NCBI GenBank assembly: GCA_022013395.1
Contig: JAKLQL010000119.1
Span: 1-6,434 of the forward strand
Direction: 5' to 3'
Length of the DNA stretch: 6,434 nucleotides
DNA from: Acetobacterium sp.
Lineage (GTDB): Bacteria; Bacillota; Clostridia; Eubacteriales; Eubacteriaceae
Positions 1 to 6,412 of the stretch are shown one piece after another (position 1 is the first letter of the stretch; the number at the start of each line of letters is the position of its first letter). A model generated the notes under the pieces. It did not search any database. It was not told the DNA's origin and worked only from the letters and a program-made list of their open reading frames with translations. Made by a program: the position numbers and the translations under genes.

Positions 1-209
1 AAGTATTATCCGCTTTTGGTACAGTTGGCTTATCAATGGGAGTTACTCCGGGCTTATCGGTAGGCGGGAAATTAGCCATCAGTCTTACTATGTTTATTGG
101 TCGACTGGGACCACTGACAATTGCCTATGCGATTTCGCAAAATGAAAAACGTTCACGAGAAAATATCGGGAACTTTAAATTGCCTGAGGGTAATATTATG
201 ATTGGCTAG
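1..209 (+). CDS. ktrB: TrkH/KtrB-family potassium uptake channel subunit, C-terminal fragment
   Basis: This is the 3' end of a gene cut by the left edge of the window; the first full codon is at position 3 and a TAG stop lies at 207-209, leaving 68 residues. It would encode the membrane channel subunit of a Ktr/Trk potassium uptake system. The visible part holds SAFGTVGLSMGVTP, which matches the last pore loop of the family with its TVGLS filter-like segment. A hydrophobic final membrane helix follows (LAISLTMFIGRLGPLTIAYAI), then a short polar cytoplasmic tail. The end GRLGPLT..YA is typical of KtrB and related TrkH proteins. The gene lies directly upstream of its regulatory subunit, as in many Firmicutes. 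Whether it is better called KtrB or TrkH cannot be decided from the fragment; the KtrA-like partner favours KtrB. Confidence 0.9.
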   Translation, partial: VLSAFGTVGLSMGVTPGLSVGGKLAISLTMFIGRLGPLTIAYAISQNEKRSRENIGNFKLPEGNIMIG

Positions 210-215
210 AGGAGG
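210..215 (+). promoter_or_regulatory. Strong ribosome binding site fixing the TTG start of ktrA
   Basis: A perfect AGGAGG begins directly after the upstream TAG stop (207-209) and lies 8 bases before the TTG at 224-226. There is no ATG near that position in this frame, and the protein starting at the TTG begins MKEKQFAVLGLGRFG, which matches where KtrA/TrkA proteins normally start. The non-ATG start is therefore well supported. Confidence 0.8.
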
Positions 216-223
216 AAGAATTA

Positions 224-892
224 TTGAAAGAAAAACAGTTTGCAGTCCTGGGTTTAGGACGTTTTGGTGAAGCTCTGGCAATTACTCTCAGTGAATTAGG
301 TTGTAATGTTGTTGTCGTTGATAAAGATGAAGAAAAAATTCAAAATATCGCCAATTTAGTAACCTACGCTGTCCAGGCAGATGTGACTGACATTAACGCA
401 TTAAAATCGATTGGTCTTAAAAATGTTGACGCGGTGGTTGTTTCGATCACGTCTGATATTAATAGTAGTATTATGGGAATTGTTAATGCTCAAGAGTTAG
501 GTATTAGTGAAATATATGGAAAAGCAAATACTTCGCAACACGAAAAAGTTTTGTTGAAACTTGGCGTAAAAAAAGTTTTTTCACCTGAACGTGATATGGG
601 TGAACGGGTCGGCCATAATTTGTTTTCTGGGGATTTCATTGATATTTTAGAACTTGATACCAATCATTCCATTGTTGAAGTAGCAACTTTACATGCCTGG
701 GAAGGAAAAACATTAGATCAGTTGGACTTACGGGTAAAATATGGCTTGAATGTTATTGCCATTCGTACCCTGGATGTCTTAAATGCTTCCCCGCTGGCAA
801 GTGACATTGTTTATACCGGTGACAAGTTGATTGTTATGGGTGAGAACCGATCCATTAATGAAATTAATAAATTATCCCGAAAAGATCACTAG
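224..892 (+). CDS. ktrA: Potassium uptake regulatory subunit KtrA/TrkA (RCK domain protein)
   Basis: This is a cytosolic, nucleotide-binding gating subunit that assembles as a ring on the membrane face of the KtrB/TrkH channel and controls potassium flux. The 222-residue length is normal for single-RCK KtrA. Residues 5-125 form the RCK N-terminal Rossmann fold, with the glycine motif GLGRFG (10-15) and an acidic residue at the end of the second strand (VVVVD, Asp33) that in this family contacts the ribose of the bound nucleotide. The family-typical segment PERDMG is at 121-126. Residues about 137-220 form the RCK C-terminal domain (SIVEV, VKYGLNVIAI, DKLIVMG). Translation starts at a TTG preceded by a perfect AGGAGG. 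It follows the channel gene by 14 bases and precedes the methyltransferase gene by 2 bases, so all three are probably one transcript. Nucleotide preference (ATP/ADP or NAD) cannot be read directly. Confidence 0.93.
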   Translation: MKEKQFAVLGLGRFGEALAITLSELGCNVVVVDKDEEKIQNIANLVTYAVQADVTDINALKSIGLKNVDAVVVSITSDINSSIMGIVNAQELGISEIYGKANTSQHEKVLLKLGVKKVFSPERDMGERVGHNLFSGDFIDILELDTNHSIVEVATLHAWEGKTLDQLDLRVKYGLNVIAIRTLDVLNASPLASDIVYTGDKLIVMGENRSINEINKLSRKDH

Positions 893-894
893 CA

Positions 895-1686
895 ATGTTC
901 CAGGAAATCATTTCTAAAAATAATGAACAACTTAAATACCTGCGGAAATTAAACAATAAGTCTTTCAGAGATCAGGAAAACGCGTTCAGTATTGAAGGAA
1001 CAAAATTGTTTTTGGAAGCAGTATCTTATCAGCTTAACTTTCGTCAAATTTTTGTAACAAAGGACTGGCTGGAAACAAATGATGGTTCAGTCAGTGATCG
1101 TTTAACCAAATTGTCATCAAACGATGTCGCCGTACTGGTCATTAAAGAATCCCTTTTCCCAGCGATTTCGACTTTACAAAAACCGGAAGGGATTATCTGT
1201 ATTCTAAAAAAAATGTCCTTTCAAACAAGAACATTCAAAAGCTATATTCTGTTAGAGGATGTTCAGGATCCCTATAATGTTGGGACAATGATCAGAACCG
1301 CCGATGCCGGCTGGATTGAATGTGTTGTGACATCACCAAAAACTGCGGATATTTACAATGAAAAAGTACTTCGGGGTTCCATGGGTTCGGTCTTTCATTT
1401 GCCAATAGTCCAGGCCGATTCATTGCTGGACTTTGCAGTGCAATTGAAAACCAATCAGATTACCCTGATTGGCACATCCCTAAGTGGAATATCATTATGG
1501 GATCGTGAGCCAATTAACGAGCCTTATGCGATTGTCATGGGGAATGAATCCAAGGGGATGTCACCTGAAATGAGCGACCAATGCGATGTTTTGCTCAAAA
1601 TACCGATTATTGGTAGCGCTGAATCACTTAATGTGGGAACAGCAGCTGGTATTGTGATCTATGATATCGTAAAAGATTTTAAATAA
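895..1686 (+). CDS. SpoU/TrmH-family RNA 2'-O-methyltransferase
   Basis: The product is an AdoMet-dependent ribose 2'-O-methyltransferase of the SPOUT class, cytosolic, most likely acting on 23S rRNA or tRNA. Length is 263 residues, normal for this family. Residues 1-100 are the N-terminal substrate-binding domain, with the typical opening (IISKNNEQLKYLRKL) and FSIEGTKLFLEA at 31-42. Residues 117-258 are the knotted catalytic domain. Motif 1 is LEDVQDPYNVGTMIRTADA (120-138) with the conserved Asn128 and Arg134. Motif 2 is IVMGNESKGMS (213-223). Motif 3 is IPIIGSAESLNVGTAAGI (236-253). The ATG lies 2 bases after the ktrA stop and has no good ribosome binding site, so translation probably depends on coupling to ktrA. 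Proteins of this type are often annotated TrmH, RlmB or YsgA; the target nucleotide cannot be told from sequence. Such a gene upstream of pheST is common in Firmicutes. Confidence 0.9.
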   Translation: MFQEIISKNNEQLKYLRKLNNKSFRDQENAFSIEGTKLFLEAVSYQLNFRQIFVTKDWLETNDGSVSDRLTKLSSNDVAVLVIKESLFPAISTLQKPEGIICILKKMSFQTRTFKSYILLEDVQDPYNVGTMIRTADAGWIECVVTSPKTADIYNEKVLRGSMGSVFHLPIVQADSLLDFAVQLKTNQITLIGTSLSGISLWDREPINEPYAIVMGNESKGMSPEMSDQCDVLLKIPIIGSAESLNVGTAAGIVIYDIVKDFK

Positions 1687-1695
1687 ATTTTTTAA

Positions 1696-1701
1696 TATAA
1701 T
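1696..1701 (+). promoter_or_regulatory. Possible -10 box of the pheST leader promoter
   Basis: TATAAT lies 10 bases after the methyltransferase stop and about 45 bases before the base of T-box Stem I, a sensible place for the leader promoter. No good -35 box is seen at the usual 16-18 base spacing (1673-1678 reads AAGATT), and the surroundings are very AT rich. The match may therefore be chance. No terminator was seen after the methyltransferase gene, so some read-through from upstream is also possible. Confidence 0.3.
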
Positions 1702-1740
1702 CAAACCTAATTTAACCAAACAACTGAATATTTACCGACA

Positions 1741-1997
1741 ATGATAGAGAAAGTAACTAATGATTAGATACTACAGAGAAAAAATCCGCGGCTGAGAGAT
1801 TTTGTGTACATATTTAGTGAAGTTCCCTCTGGAGTTTTAGCAGTGAAAGTCAAGTGAGCGTCATTAATAACTAAGCACTGACCATTAACCGCTAACGTTA
1901 ATCCCGTTAAGATTCTGAGTGAATACAAATTAGTATTAATTTAAGGTGGTACCGCGGAAATGTTTCGTCCTTTCAGAAGGACGATTTTTTTTATTTT
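1741..1997 (+). promoter_or_regulatory. T-box riboswitch, phenylalanine-specific (UUC specifier)
   Basis: This is a tRNA-sensing leader that lets transcription run into pheST when uncharged tRNA-Phe binds. Stem I runs from about 1746 to 1830. Its base pairs AGAG (1746-1749) with CTCT (1827-1830). Above this, AGTA (1752-1755) faces GAA (1819-1821), the conserved S-turn, directly capped by ACTAA (1756-1760) pairing TTAGT (1814-1818). This places the specifier loop at 1822-1826 (GTTCC), with TTC (Phe) at 1823-1825. The AGAGA motif is at 1775-1779, and a distal hairpin pairs 1781-1786 with 1798-1803. CAGTG (1841-1845) can pair with CACTG (1876-1880) as Stem II. TAACG (1893-1897) can pair with CGTTA (1905-1909) as Stem III. 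The T-box proper, AAGGTGGTACCGCGG, is at 1943-1957. Its bulge TGGT (1947-1950) complements an ACCA tRNA end, as in tRNA-Phe. AAGG (1943-1946) can pair with CCTT (1969-1972) to form the antiterminator. Confidence 0.95.
1965..1992 (+). terminator. Intrinsic terminator of the T-box leader
   Basis: TCGTCCTT (1965-1972) pairs perfectly with AAGGACGA (1977-1984) around a TCAG loop, and eight T residues follow (1985-1992). This is a regulated terminator: its 5' arm, CCTT at 1969-1972, is also the strand captured by AAGG (1943-1946) in the antiterminator. The two folds are mutually exclusive. It lies about 110 bases before the pheS start, the normal position in T-box leaders. Confidence 0.93.
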
Positions 1998-2101
1998 ATT
2001 CTAAGTAGCACATCATAGCTCACGAACAATCACTTGCGATTGGATATAAGCGAAAATTAGAAACTTATTTGCAATTATTTATTTAAATTAAGGAGAAAGA
2101 A

Positions 2102-3124
2102 ATGGAGTTACAACTCAAAGAATTAAGAGATCGCTGCTTGACAGATCTCAATGCTGTAGATGAATTAAAAACCTTGGATAATGTCAGAATTAAATATTTA
2201 GGAAAAAAAGGGGAGCTGACCATAGCCCTTAAGGGGATGGGTAAACTTTCTAATGAAGAACGCCCCATCATTGGCAAATTGGCCAATGAAATCCGGGAAG
2301 AAATTGAAAACAATATTTCTGCCCAAAAACAAGCCCTTGAGAAAAAAGAAATTGAAGCGCAGATCAAAGAAGAAAGCATTGATGTGTCTCTGCCGGGGAA
2401 AAAACATCAGGCTGGAAATCTGCACCCATTAACCACGACCGTTAATGAATTAAAAGAAATATTTTTGGGCATGGGATTTTCAATTGCTGAAGGTCCGGAA
2501 ATTGAATGGGCGAAATACAATTTTGATTATTTGAACGTACCTCAAGAACATTCGGCTCGAGATTTGCAGGACACCTTTTATTATGAGGAAGATATTGTTC
2601 TGCGAACGCAAACGTCGCCTGTACAGGTCCGGGTTATGCAGGAACAGAAACCGCCACTGCGGATTATCTCACCCGGCCGGGTTTATCGCTTCGACGAAAT
2701 AGATGCGACCCATTCGCCAGTTTTCCACCAAATGGAAGGACTGGTCATCGATAAGGGTATTACCATGAGTGATCTCAAAGGGACCCTGGATTTATTTGCT
2801 AAAAAACTATTTGGGGAACAAACAAAAACAAAATTCCGCCCCCACCAATTTTACTTTACCGAACCTAGTGCCGAAATGGATGTTACCTGCTTTAAATGCG
2901 GCGGCGTCGGATGTAAGGTTTGCAGCAATACCGGTTGGATTGAAGTTTTGGGATGTGGGATGGTTCATCCGAATGTCCTGCGTTTTTGCGGCATTGATCC
3001 TGATGAATACAGTGGCTTTGCCTTTGGCATGGGTCTCGACCGGATCACGATGATCAAATATGGAATAAACGACTTGCGTTTATTGTTTGAAAATGACTTG
3101 CGTTTCTTGACGCAATTTAAATAG
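2102..3124 (+). CDS. pheS: Phenylalanyl-tRNA synthetase alpha subunit
   Basis: This is the catalytic subunit of the cytosolic alpha2-beta2 class II synthetase that charges tRNA-Phe. Its 340 residues are the usual length. Residues 1-90 form the N-terminal coiled-coil arm that reaches the tRNA (highly charged and helical, with KALE/KKEIEAQIKEE-like stretches). The catalytic core starts near HPLTTTVNELKEIF (108-121). Class II motif 2 is GRVYRFDEIDATHSPVFHQ (192-210) and motif 3 is FGMGLDRITMIKYGINDLR (308-326). The C-terminus LFENDLRFLTQFK is canonical. Ala307 in GFAFGMG corresponds to Ala294 of the Escherichia coli enzyme, a Phe-pocket residue, so the pocket is wild type. Four cysteines at 263, 266, 271 and 274 form a C-x2-C-x4-C-x2-C knuckle that E. 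coli PheS lacks and that is common in Firmicutes. The ATG is 6 bases after AGGAG (2091-2095). The gene is controlled by the T-box upstream and is followed by pheT after 12 bases. Confidence 0.98.
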   Translation: MELQLKELRDRCLTDLNAVDELKTLDNVRIKYLGKKGELTIALKGMGKLSNEERPIIGKLANEIREEIENNISAQKQALEKKEIEAQIKEESIDVSLPGKKHQAGNLHPLTTTVNELKEIFLGMGFSIAEGPEIEWAKYNFDYLNVPQEHSARDLQDTFYYEEDIVLRTQTSPVQVRVMQEQKPPLRIISPGRVYRFDEIDATHSPVFHQMEGLVIDKGITMSDLKGTLDLFAKKLFGEQTKTKFRPHQFYFTEPSAEMDVTCFKCGGVGCKVCSNTGWIEVLGCGMVHPNVLRFCGIDPDEYSGFAFGMGLDRITMIKYGINDLRLLFENDLRFLTQFK

Positions 3125-3128
3125 GAGG
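3122..3128 (+). promoter_or_regulatory. pheT ribosome binding site overlapping the pheS stop
   Basis: The pheS stop codon TAG (3122-3124) is embedded in TAGGAGG, so its last two bases are part of the AGGAGG that serves pheT. The spacing to the pheT ATG (3137) is 8 bases. Ribosomes ending pheS would stop on the pheT initiation site, a simple way to keep the two subunits at equal levels. Confidence 0.75.
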
Positions 3129-3136
3129 AATCATAA

Positions 3137-5515
3137 ATGTTAGTTTCACTAAATTGGTTAAAAGAATATGTTGATATAAATATGCCACCCTTTGATTTTG
3201 GCGAAGCCCTGACCATGTCCGGCACCAAGGTAGAAACCTTAACCGTTGTCTCGGAAAATGTCGTCAATATTTTTACTGGCAAAATCACCAAAATCGAACC
3301 CCATCCCAATGCCGATAAACTGGTTGTCTGTACAGTTGATATGGGTACCGATGAACGGATCATTGTAACGGCTGCTAAAAATGTTTTTGAAGGCGCCATT
3401 GTGCCGGTTGCCGTAGATGGCGCGGTCATCGCCAATGGCACCAAGATCGGCACCAATGATTTCAGAGGGTTACTCTCTTATGGGATGTTCTGCTCGATTG
3501 AAGAACTGGGCATGAATACCGATTTGTTTTCCAAAGAAATCATGGAAGGGATTCTCATTCTGCCAGAAAATACCCCTCTGGGAATGGACGCCCGAGAACT
3601 GCTCTGGTTAAATGATGTCATTATCGATGTCGAATTAACTGCTAACCGTTCAGATTGCCAATCGATTATTGGCATTGCCCGCGAATCGGCGGCAACCCTG
3701 GATCTTCCCATGGCTGACTATAAAACCTATACCGTCGCTGAAAATACCGATGAGATTGCCGATTATCTGTCTGTCAAAATCGAAAATTCGGCCTGTCCCC
3801 GATATGTGGCCAAGATGCTCAAAGTCAAAAAAATTGAAGCGTCACCATTATGGATGCAGGTTAAACTGATCAACAGCGGGGTACGTCCAATCAATAATAT
3901 TGTTGATGTCACCAATTATGTCATGCTGGAGTTGGGACAACCGCTGCATGCTTTTGATTATCACAGTCTTCAGTCCAAGGAAATTGTGGTTAAAACGACC
4001 AACGACAAAAAAATAACCACCCTCGATAACAAAGAACGCGACATCGATGAAACAATGTTGATGATCACCAACGGGAAGGCGCCAGTGGCGATTGCCGGTG
4101 TCATGGGCGGTGAGAATTCAGAAATTACTGATAATACCAGCCTGATCGTTCTGGAATCGGCCTGTTTTAACAAAGGCAGTGTCCGTTTAACCGCTAAACA
4201 GCTTGGTTTGCGAACCGAAGCCTCGTCGCGCTTTGAAAAGGGCGTTGATCCTGAATTGGCCGGCATAGCTGCCCTGCGGGCGACCCAGCTGTTCCTGGAA
4301 ATTGGTGCCTGTGAAGTGATTGAAGGCCTTATCGATGTCTATCCCCAGGCCGAATCTTTAAAGAAAGTAACTCTGGATACCAATTGGTTTAATGCTTTTG
4401 TCGGCATATCCTTGACGATTGATGAAATTTCAAACATGTTAACCCGGTTATTTTTCAGAGTTGAAAAAATCAGCGATGCCGTCCTGGACGTTGAAGTTCC
4501 CAGTTATCGTGCCGATATTGAGCTTAAAGAAGATTTGGCCGAAGAAGTCGCCCGAATTTTTGGTTACGATAATATCCCGGGAACCATCATGGGTGGCGAA
4601 ACCATGATTGGCGGGAAAACGCCGGTGCAAAAATTTGAGGATCGCCTTAAAAACCTTTTAGTCGGTCAGGGCTATTATGAAACCCTGACGACCTCTTTCA
4701 CCAGTGAAAAACGGCTCCATGCCTTAAATACAGAGCTCGAGGATAACCTCATTGCCCTGATTAATCCGTTAGGCGAAGAAAACAGCATCATGCGAAATAC
4801 CCTGATCGGTCATCAATTAGAAGTGATTTCATTAAACTATAATCGAAAAAATCCCTTTGGTCGTTTCTTTGAGCTATCTAATACTTATCATAAAAACCCA
4901 AAACTAGGGGAGTTACCAGTTGAAGAAATGATGCTGGTAATCAGCGCCTATGGCAATGATGATTATTTTGAATTAAAAGGCATGGTCGAACTGTTGCTCG
5001 ATCAGGCAGGCATTAAATATCCTGAATTTGTTGCCGGCGGATCAGAGATGCTCCATCCCGGTCGTAAAGCTGAGATCTTTGTGGATGGGACAAAACTGGG
5101 TGAAATCGGAGAAATTCATCCTTTGGTTATCAAAAATTATGAATTACCAAAGCGCTGTTATGTTTGCCAAATCTCGTTTAAAGCCCTTTATAATTGTGCA
5201 GCAATTGATAATAAATTTGCAGATTTGCCAAAATTCCCAGCTTCAAATCGCGACCTGGCAATTTTATTAAAACACGATATCCCGGCCGCTTCAGTTGAAA
5301 CAATTATTCGTAATAACAGCGGCGATATTCTTGAGAGCATTGAATTATTTGATGTTTATACTGGTACTCAAATCCCAGCTGGTTACAAAAGTTTAGCATA
5401 TGCATTAAACTTCCGACATCACCAGCGAACCCTTAGCGATAATGATATCAATCCGGTGGTTGATCAAATACTCAGTGAATTAAAAAGCTCTTTTGACGCG
5501 CAACTGCGGGAATAG
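3137..5515 (+). CDS. pheT: Phenylalanyl-tRNA synthetase beta subunit
   Basis: This is the large subunit of phenylalanyl-tRNA synthetase. It binds tRNA-Phe and hydrolyses Tyr mischarged on it. Its 792 residues are the usual full length. In order: the N-terminal segment (1-40); an OB-fold tRNA-binding domain (about 42-150) with the signature EPHPNADKLVVC (54-65); the B3/B4 editing domain (about 210-385) with RPINNIVDVTNYVMLELGQP, the HAFD motif (His271), GVMGGENSE (321-329) and TEASSRFEKGVDPE (360-373); the B5 domain (about 405-482) with PSYRADIELKEDLAEEVARI (455-474) and FGYDNIP; a catalytic-like core (about 495-690) that lacks active class II motifs, as expected; and the C-terminal ferredoxin-like anticodon-binding domain (about 698-792) beginning FPASNRDLAIL and containing LNFRHHQRTL. 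All modules are present, so editing is probably intact. The ATG sits 8 bases after AGGAGG, which overlaps the pheS stop. Regulation is by the upstream T-box. Confidence 0.98.
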   Translation: MLVSLNWLKEYVDINMPPFDFGEALTMSGTKVETLTVVSENVVNIFTGKITKIEPHPNADKLVVCTVDMGTDERIIVTAAKNVFEGAIVPVAVDGAVIANGTKIGTNDFRGLLSYGMFCSIEELGMNTDLFSKEIMEGILILPENTPLGMDARELLWLNDVIIDVELTANRSDCQSIIGIARESAATLDLPMADYKTYTVAENTDEIADYLSVKIENSACPRYVAKMLKVKKIEASPLWMQVKLINSGVRPINNIVDVTNYVMLELGQPLHAFDYHSLQSKEIVVKTTNDKKITTLDNKERDIDETMLMITNGKAPVAIAGVMGGENSEITDNTSLIVLESACFNKGSVRLTAKQLGLRTEASSRFEKGVDPELAGIAALRATQLFLEIGACEVIEGLIDVYPQAESLKKVTLDTNWFNAFVGISLTIDEISNMLTRLFFRVEKISDAVLDVEVPSYRADIELKEDLAEEVARIFGYDNIPGTIMGGETMIGGKTPVQKFEDRLKNLLVGQGYYETLTTSFTSEKRLHALNTELEDNLIALINPLGEENSIMRNTLIGHQLEVISLNYNRKNPFGRFFELSNTYHKNPKLGELPVEEMMLVISAYGNDDYFELKGMVELLLDQAGIKYPEFVAGGSEMLHPGRKAEIFVDGTKLGEIGEIHPLVIKNYELPKRCYVCQISFKALYNCAAIDNKFADLPKFPASNRDLAILLKHDIPAASVETIIRNNSGDILESIELFDVYTGTQIPAGYKSLAYALNFRHHQRTLSDNDINPVVDQILSELKSSFDAQLRE

Positions 5516-5530
5516 CTTTCAGTTAAGCAG

Positions 5531-6412
5531 ATGAGTGCTTTATGTCGGATGATGATCGGGTTATTGCAACTCAAAGGGGTAGGGCGTCAAAAGGTCAAGC
5601 GCCTGATGGACCTGCTGAGTGAGCCGGATCACTTAACCTTTAGGGAGATAATCGAATTCGGTCAAACCTTTCATATTATCTCATCACAAATTAATCGGGA
5701 TGAGATTGATAAAGCCATAGATTACGCCGATAAGCTAATCCATGGCTGTGAAAGCTTAAGCATCAAAGTTAGCTCTTATTTAGATCAGGGCTTTCCTGAT
5801 TGTCTACGCAGTTTTAATGATCATCCCGTTTTGTTGTTTTATCATGGCAATTTAGACGTCTTGAACCAACCTAAGCGGGCCGCCATTGTTGGAAGCCGGA
5901 ATCCCACGCCATTTGGAACTGATTTTGCCTTTCAGGCTGGAAAAATCCTGGCCGAAAAAGACTTTGTGGTGATTAGCGGGCTGGCAGCAGGAGCCGATAC
6001 TTCAGGACACCAGGGCTGTTTAAGTGTTGGAGGGAAAACCGTCGCTTTTTTACCATCTGGTCTTTCACAAGTTTATCCCCATCAAAATAAAAAACTAGCT
6101 GACAAAATTTTATCTCAAAATGGCTGTCTAATTTCGGAGTACAGCCATTTTGAAACAGTTCAACCCTACAAGTTTATCGAGCGGGATCGTCTGCAAAGTG
6201 GGACCAGCCTTTTTGTGATTGTATCCAACTTCTCTCCGGGGAGCGGTACGATTCATACCCTTGGTTTTGCCGAGAAATATAAGCGTCCTGTTTATTCAAT
6301 ACCAATTATTTATGAAGAATCAAAAGACGGATTTGAGGTCCTCAATAATACAAACATATCCTTTCAAATTTTAGATAACGCTGGCTTGAAAAAAGTCATT
6401 GAAAATTATTAA
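5531..6412 (+). CDS. Divergent DprA/Smf-like protein (Rossmann/SLOG fold)
   Basis: The 293-residue protein belongs to the DprA/Smf superfamily, whose best-known members bind incoming single-stranded DNA and load RecA during transformation. Residues 9-26 resemble a helix-hairpin-helix (LLQLKGVGRQKVKRLM). Residues about 88-262 are the DprA Rossmann-like domain: FPDCLRSFNDHPVLLFYHGN, then AAIVGSRNPTPFG (117-129), VVISGLAAGADTSGH (146-160), GGKTVAFLPSGLSQVYP (167-183) and ISEYS (201-205). Two signatures differ from the usual form as I know it: FIERDRLQSGTS (215-226) instead of F-x-x-RNR-x-I-S-G-L-S, and GSGTIHT (237-243) instead of a KSG-S-x-x-T-A-type motif. Only about 30 residues follow the core, so the C-terminal winged-helix domain of longer DprA proteins is absent. 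The ATG is 15 bases after the pheT stop, with no clear ribosome binding site; ATGs at 5549 and 5552 are possible alternatives. It is probably co-transcribed with pheST. Its function may be DNA processing or something else; I do not assign a role. Confidence 0.82.
   Translation: MSALCRMMIGLLQLKGVGRQKVKRLMDLLSEPDHLTFREIIEFGQTFHIISSQINRDEIDKAIDYADKLIHGCESLSIKVSSYLDQGFPDCLRSFNDHPVLLFYHGNLDVLNQPKRAAIVGSRNPTPFGTDFAFQAGKILAEKDFVVISGLAAGADTSGHQGCLSVGGKTVAFLPSGLSQVYPHQNKKLADKILSQNGCLISEYSHFETVQPYKFIERDRLQSGTSLFVIVSNFSPGSGTIHTLGFAEKYKRPVYSIPIIYEESKDGFEVLNNTNISFQILDNAGLKKVIENY

Noticed and set aside
2027..2042. Small inverted repeat CAATC...GATTG between the leader terminator and pheS.
   Set aside because: Five base pairs with no T-run and no link to the T-box fold; expected by chance in this AT-rich spacer.
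1998..2090. Possible second promoter between the T-box terminator and pheS (TTGCGA at 2035, AT-rich stretches near 2070-2090).
   Set aside because: No -10-like hexamer at the correct spacing, and a promoter there would bypass the riboswitch. The AT-rich sequence alone is not evidence.
2083..2425. Minus-strand open frames of 98 and 75 codons opposite the start of pheS.
   Set aside because: They lie wholly within the pheS coding region, have low-complexity Ser/Phe-rich translations and no ribosome binding site or family resemblance. They are shadows of the real gene.
2965..4630. Several minus-strand and alternate-frame open frames over the pheS end and pheT (for example 2965-3456, 3478-3711, 3970-4266).
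   Set aside because: They are antisense or out-of-frame shadows of two well-recognised full-length genes, and none shows a recognisable domain.
3137..5515. Apparent shift in pheT from more GC-ending codons in the first two thirds to more AT-rich codons after about 4820, which might suggest mosaic origin.
   Set aside because: Judged by eye only. The protein is uniformly canonical across the boundary, and the change is gradual. A sliding-window codon-usage analysis would be needed to claim recombination.
5513..5533. pheT and the dprA-like gene are in the same reading frame, separated by one TAG and five codons, so stop read-through would give a fusion protein.
   Set aside because: Both proteins have complete, normal ends, and the dprA-like gene has its own ATG. 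TAG also ends three other genes in this window, so recoding of TAG is unlikely. The shared frame has a one-in-three chance of occurring anyway.
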